Origin: Lepiota brunneoincarnata
Lineage: Eukaryota > Basidiomycota > Agaricomycetes > Agaricales > Agaricaceae
Assembly: GCA_023014365.1 (NCBI GenBank)
Contig: JAEBUN010000029.1
Coordinates: forward strand, 1 to 64,000
Direction: 5' to 3'
Length of the DNA: 64,000 nucleotides
Position 1 is the stretch's first letter. Every line of letters begins with the position of its first letter. The notes under the pieces were generated by a model. The model ran no database searches. It was not told where the DNA came from and saw only the letters and a list, made by a program, of their open reading frames with translations. Of this stretch, positions 61,833 through 64,000 are shown piece by piece. Both the position numbers and the translations under genes were made by a program.

Positions 61833-63500
61833 AAAAACATTATGACAATATACTCACATCTTATTCAAAGATCACTAATTTATTCTAATTAAACAATCAA
61901 TTATGAATTTTTAGGTATTTAAATCGCATTTTACTCACCTTTAATCCACAAAGTTTGGATGTTTTATTATGAGCACCTGTGTCTGAGCAGCCAGACTGGG
62001 TATCTATAATTTATTTCAATTTTTCCTGAATTTTAGAGAATATTTACGAATATATTTACGGATTTTACAATTTTCGATGATTTTCGATGATTTGTTTGGT
62101 TCTGTTTGGCGGCGAATATTGTTTGCTGGATATCTATAATTTATTTCAATTTTTCCTGAATTTTTGTCAATTTTTACGGTTATTTTTACGGATTATTGCG
62201 ATTTGCGATGATTTTCGATGATTTGTTTGGTCCTATTTGATAGCGAATGTTGTTTTAATATTGTCCGATTTTTCGCGTATTTTTGCGTATTTTTAGCGAA
62301 TTTTTGCGACTGGGGGGGGACGACTCACCTTGGTGGCAGGGAGATCAATGGTGGGGGTCAGAAAGAAGGCCAACCCTTGCCGTCAGGTCAGCTATTTAAC
62401 CCTGATAAGTTTGGGTGTCGGGTATGTCGGACATCAGGTGATTGGCAGTTGCCATCAGTCGCGACTGTGAGCATTGATCCGGATGTGTCAGCAATTAGCA
62501 AAATCCGGAATATTTCAAAGAAAATCGGATTGCTCAACATTCCACCTATTGATTTATTTGTGGATTGCTCGAGGATAATGGCGGGAGTGCCCGGCACGTG
62601 CGCGCACAGTATGATGCGAGGGGAATAGGTTTGTGAGCAGGAATATTGAATATCATGTCTGAAGGAAAACCTGTTGTTGCACAATATCTTTCCTATTGAC
62701 CTGATCCAGAACTTTTGGGGTATATGTAACCATGGGATAGACAACGTCTGACCAAGGGGCAAAGATTCAGAATGCATGCAGGGCCCTGGGACGAATTTCC
62801 TTTAGAATTACAGTGTATTTACTATTGCTCCACATTCTTCCTATCGATTCTCTTCTGGAATTTTGTCCAATCTTCGCCATCCAAATCCACCAGGGTCCCC
62901 AAATTATGGTAGCAATTGAGCGAGTGGAAGCCAGGTAGAATCCGCTTTTTGCATTTCCCCCTCTGATGGGCCATCAAAGCCCATGTCCAATTGCTCAACA
63001 TCCCACCTATTAATAAATACCTGTTAAATCGGGGTACTGGCATATTCATAGCCGCACCCTAACCCCAAATCCCCATAGAGATTGAACGCCCCTAGCACTG
63101 GGGATACCCCCATCAATATTCCGATCAATAGTGTTATTCCTCATTGTTCCCTCTATTGATTTGCTTCGCGTTTTTGCCGGGACGGAGGGCCAATGGGGCC
63201 TCCCCAGTCCCCAAAGTATTGTGTTGAATGACCTACTGTAGCACCCTCCATACCCCCATCCGTCCCCACAAAGATTAATTTATTCCTCAACATTCCTCCT
63301 ATCAACTCCCTTCGTAATTTCGCCGTTTACATCTCGCTACCCACCCCCCCAGATTCCCAAGTTTATAGACCCCCAAACCCCCTCCTTGTCATTGACCCCC
63401 TCAGCCAGCCAATCAGAAAATATTACAAATGCTGACCAATGCTGACTAAAATTTGTCAGCCAGCCATCATCCCAGGCTCGTTGTCCCATTCTCTTATAGA
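61833..63500 (-). other. 5' leader of the autonomous Helitron
   Basis: 1.67 kb without convincing coding sequence. It contains a 130-bp direct duplication starting TATCTATAATTTATTTC at 62001 and 62131. From about 62170 it parallels 46600-47854 of the non-autonomous unit (shared 'GATTTATTTGTGGATTG', 'CCCACCTAT', 'GATGGGCCATCAAAGCCC'). It probably holds the promoter and the replication start needed at the 5' end. Confidence 0.6.
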
Positions 63501-64000
63501 CGAGCTTATGCTCGTGTGCCTTTGGCACACATATTTGGGTGACTTTAGCATTATAGTTAAGCTGAGGAAGAGTTGAGTGAAAAAAAAGTTTTTTGGAAGT
63601 CACATGAGTTTGTTTACTAATGTTTGGTATCAACTGAATGGATCACATAATCTTGTTTGATGACTTTAGCATTATCTGAATAGATGCCCAGACCCTTCGG
63701 CCTGGGCACTTGAAGTGTGTAGTCTACTTGTTTTGAGAGAGATTCAATTTTTCTGAGTCACAGAATCTTATTTACCGATATTTTAATCATTTTAGCATTA
63801 TCTGAATAGATGCCCAGACCTTTTGGCCTGGGCACTTGGAGTATGCTAATTGTTTATATTATCTGAAGCTTAACATTGTCTAAATATGTGATGTTACTTA
63901 TATTGTGAATACAGCATGAAAATGACCACAATCCATCCCTTCAGTACATATGTATGTATAGTCACTTTCCAATACAATTTAGCATTGTCTGAATATGTTG
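63501..64000 (-). mobile_element. 3' part of a further Helitron unit, cut by the window edge
   Basis: On the minus strand it ends in the hairpins GTGTGCCAAAGGCACAC / CGAGCATAAGCTCG at 63501 and matches 45855-46160 of the 2-kb unit, including the 'GCCCAGACC...GGCCTGGGC' hairpins and the start of the tandem repeats. Only 500 bp are visible. Confidence 0.75.

Larger units (their letters stand above)
47855..63500 (-). mobile_element. Autonomous Helitron, split by a gypsy insertion
   Basis: On the minus strand the 5' end is TCTATAAGAGAATGGGAC at 63500. The 3' end is CTGTGCCGAAGGCACAG followed by the hairpin CTAGGGTCTTACCCTAG ending at 47855, i.e. the canonical CTAG terminus. It contains a 1.67-kb leader and a Rep-helicase gene. 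Without the 8.3-kb gypsy the element is about 7.3 kb. Confidence 0.82.

Overview
The window looks like nuclear DNA of a basidiomycete fungus, most likely an Agaricomycete (mushroom-forming). The evidence is the dense short introns (about 46-70 nt, GT...AG), F-box/leucine-rich proteins that open with a coiled coil and a 'LLSPxRxLPxDILQEIF' stretch, a microsomal-type cytochrome P450, a fungal GNAT acetyltransferase, and a repeat fraction of Ty1/copia, Ty3/gypsy chromoviruses, Tc1-like, hAT and Helitron elements. No species is claimed.

Positions 1-18.4 kb are host genes. In order: a decayed cytochrome P450; a 128-aa probably secreted protein recovered by splicing; a seven-exon F-box gene; two mitochondrial ATP-synthase genes in divergent orientation (the F1 inhibitor IF1 on - and subunit h/ATP14 on +, start codons 91 bp apart); a decayed SurE-like acid phosphatase; two tandem paralogous F-box/coiled-coil genes; a 117-aa protein with a duplicated 'FGFGG' motif; a two-exon F-box-like gene; and a five-exon GNAT acetyltransferase. 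The remaining spacers of 0.3-1.6 kb hold nothing I can name.

Positions 18.7-45.7 kb are a graveyard of nested transposons, mostly very poor in CpG. From left to right: a copia relic (-), a young-looking gypsy LTR fused to a decayed gypsy body (-) that carries a solo LTR, a 1.6-kb Tc1-like element with an open 338-aa transposase lacking one catalytic Asp, relics of a second Tc1-like family and of copia, and a decayed gypsy (+, 34-40 kb). The last is broken by a solo LTR, a 221-bp mini-Helitron, and a Tc1 copy that itself carries a hAT element.

Positions 45.7-64 kb are a head-to-tail series of four Helitron-type units on the - strand (45673-45854, 45855-47854, 47855-63500, and 63501 past the right edge). 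The long unit encodes a Rep-helicase that is split by a very young 8.3-kb gypsy chromovirus (49010-57308; LTRs identical by eye, target duplication AGAGT). Removing the gypsy and one target copy restores an uninterrupted Rep-helicase frame of 1766 codons.

The most interesting points are: the direct junctions of the Helitron series; a predicted self-primed reverse-transcription signal in the young gypsy; two long overlapping reading frames downstream of its pol, one ending inside U3 of the 3' LTR; the shared 216-bp palindromic-ended inverted repeats of two Tc1-like families; and the IF1/ATP14 divergent promoter.
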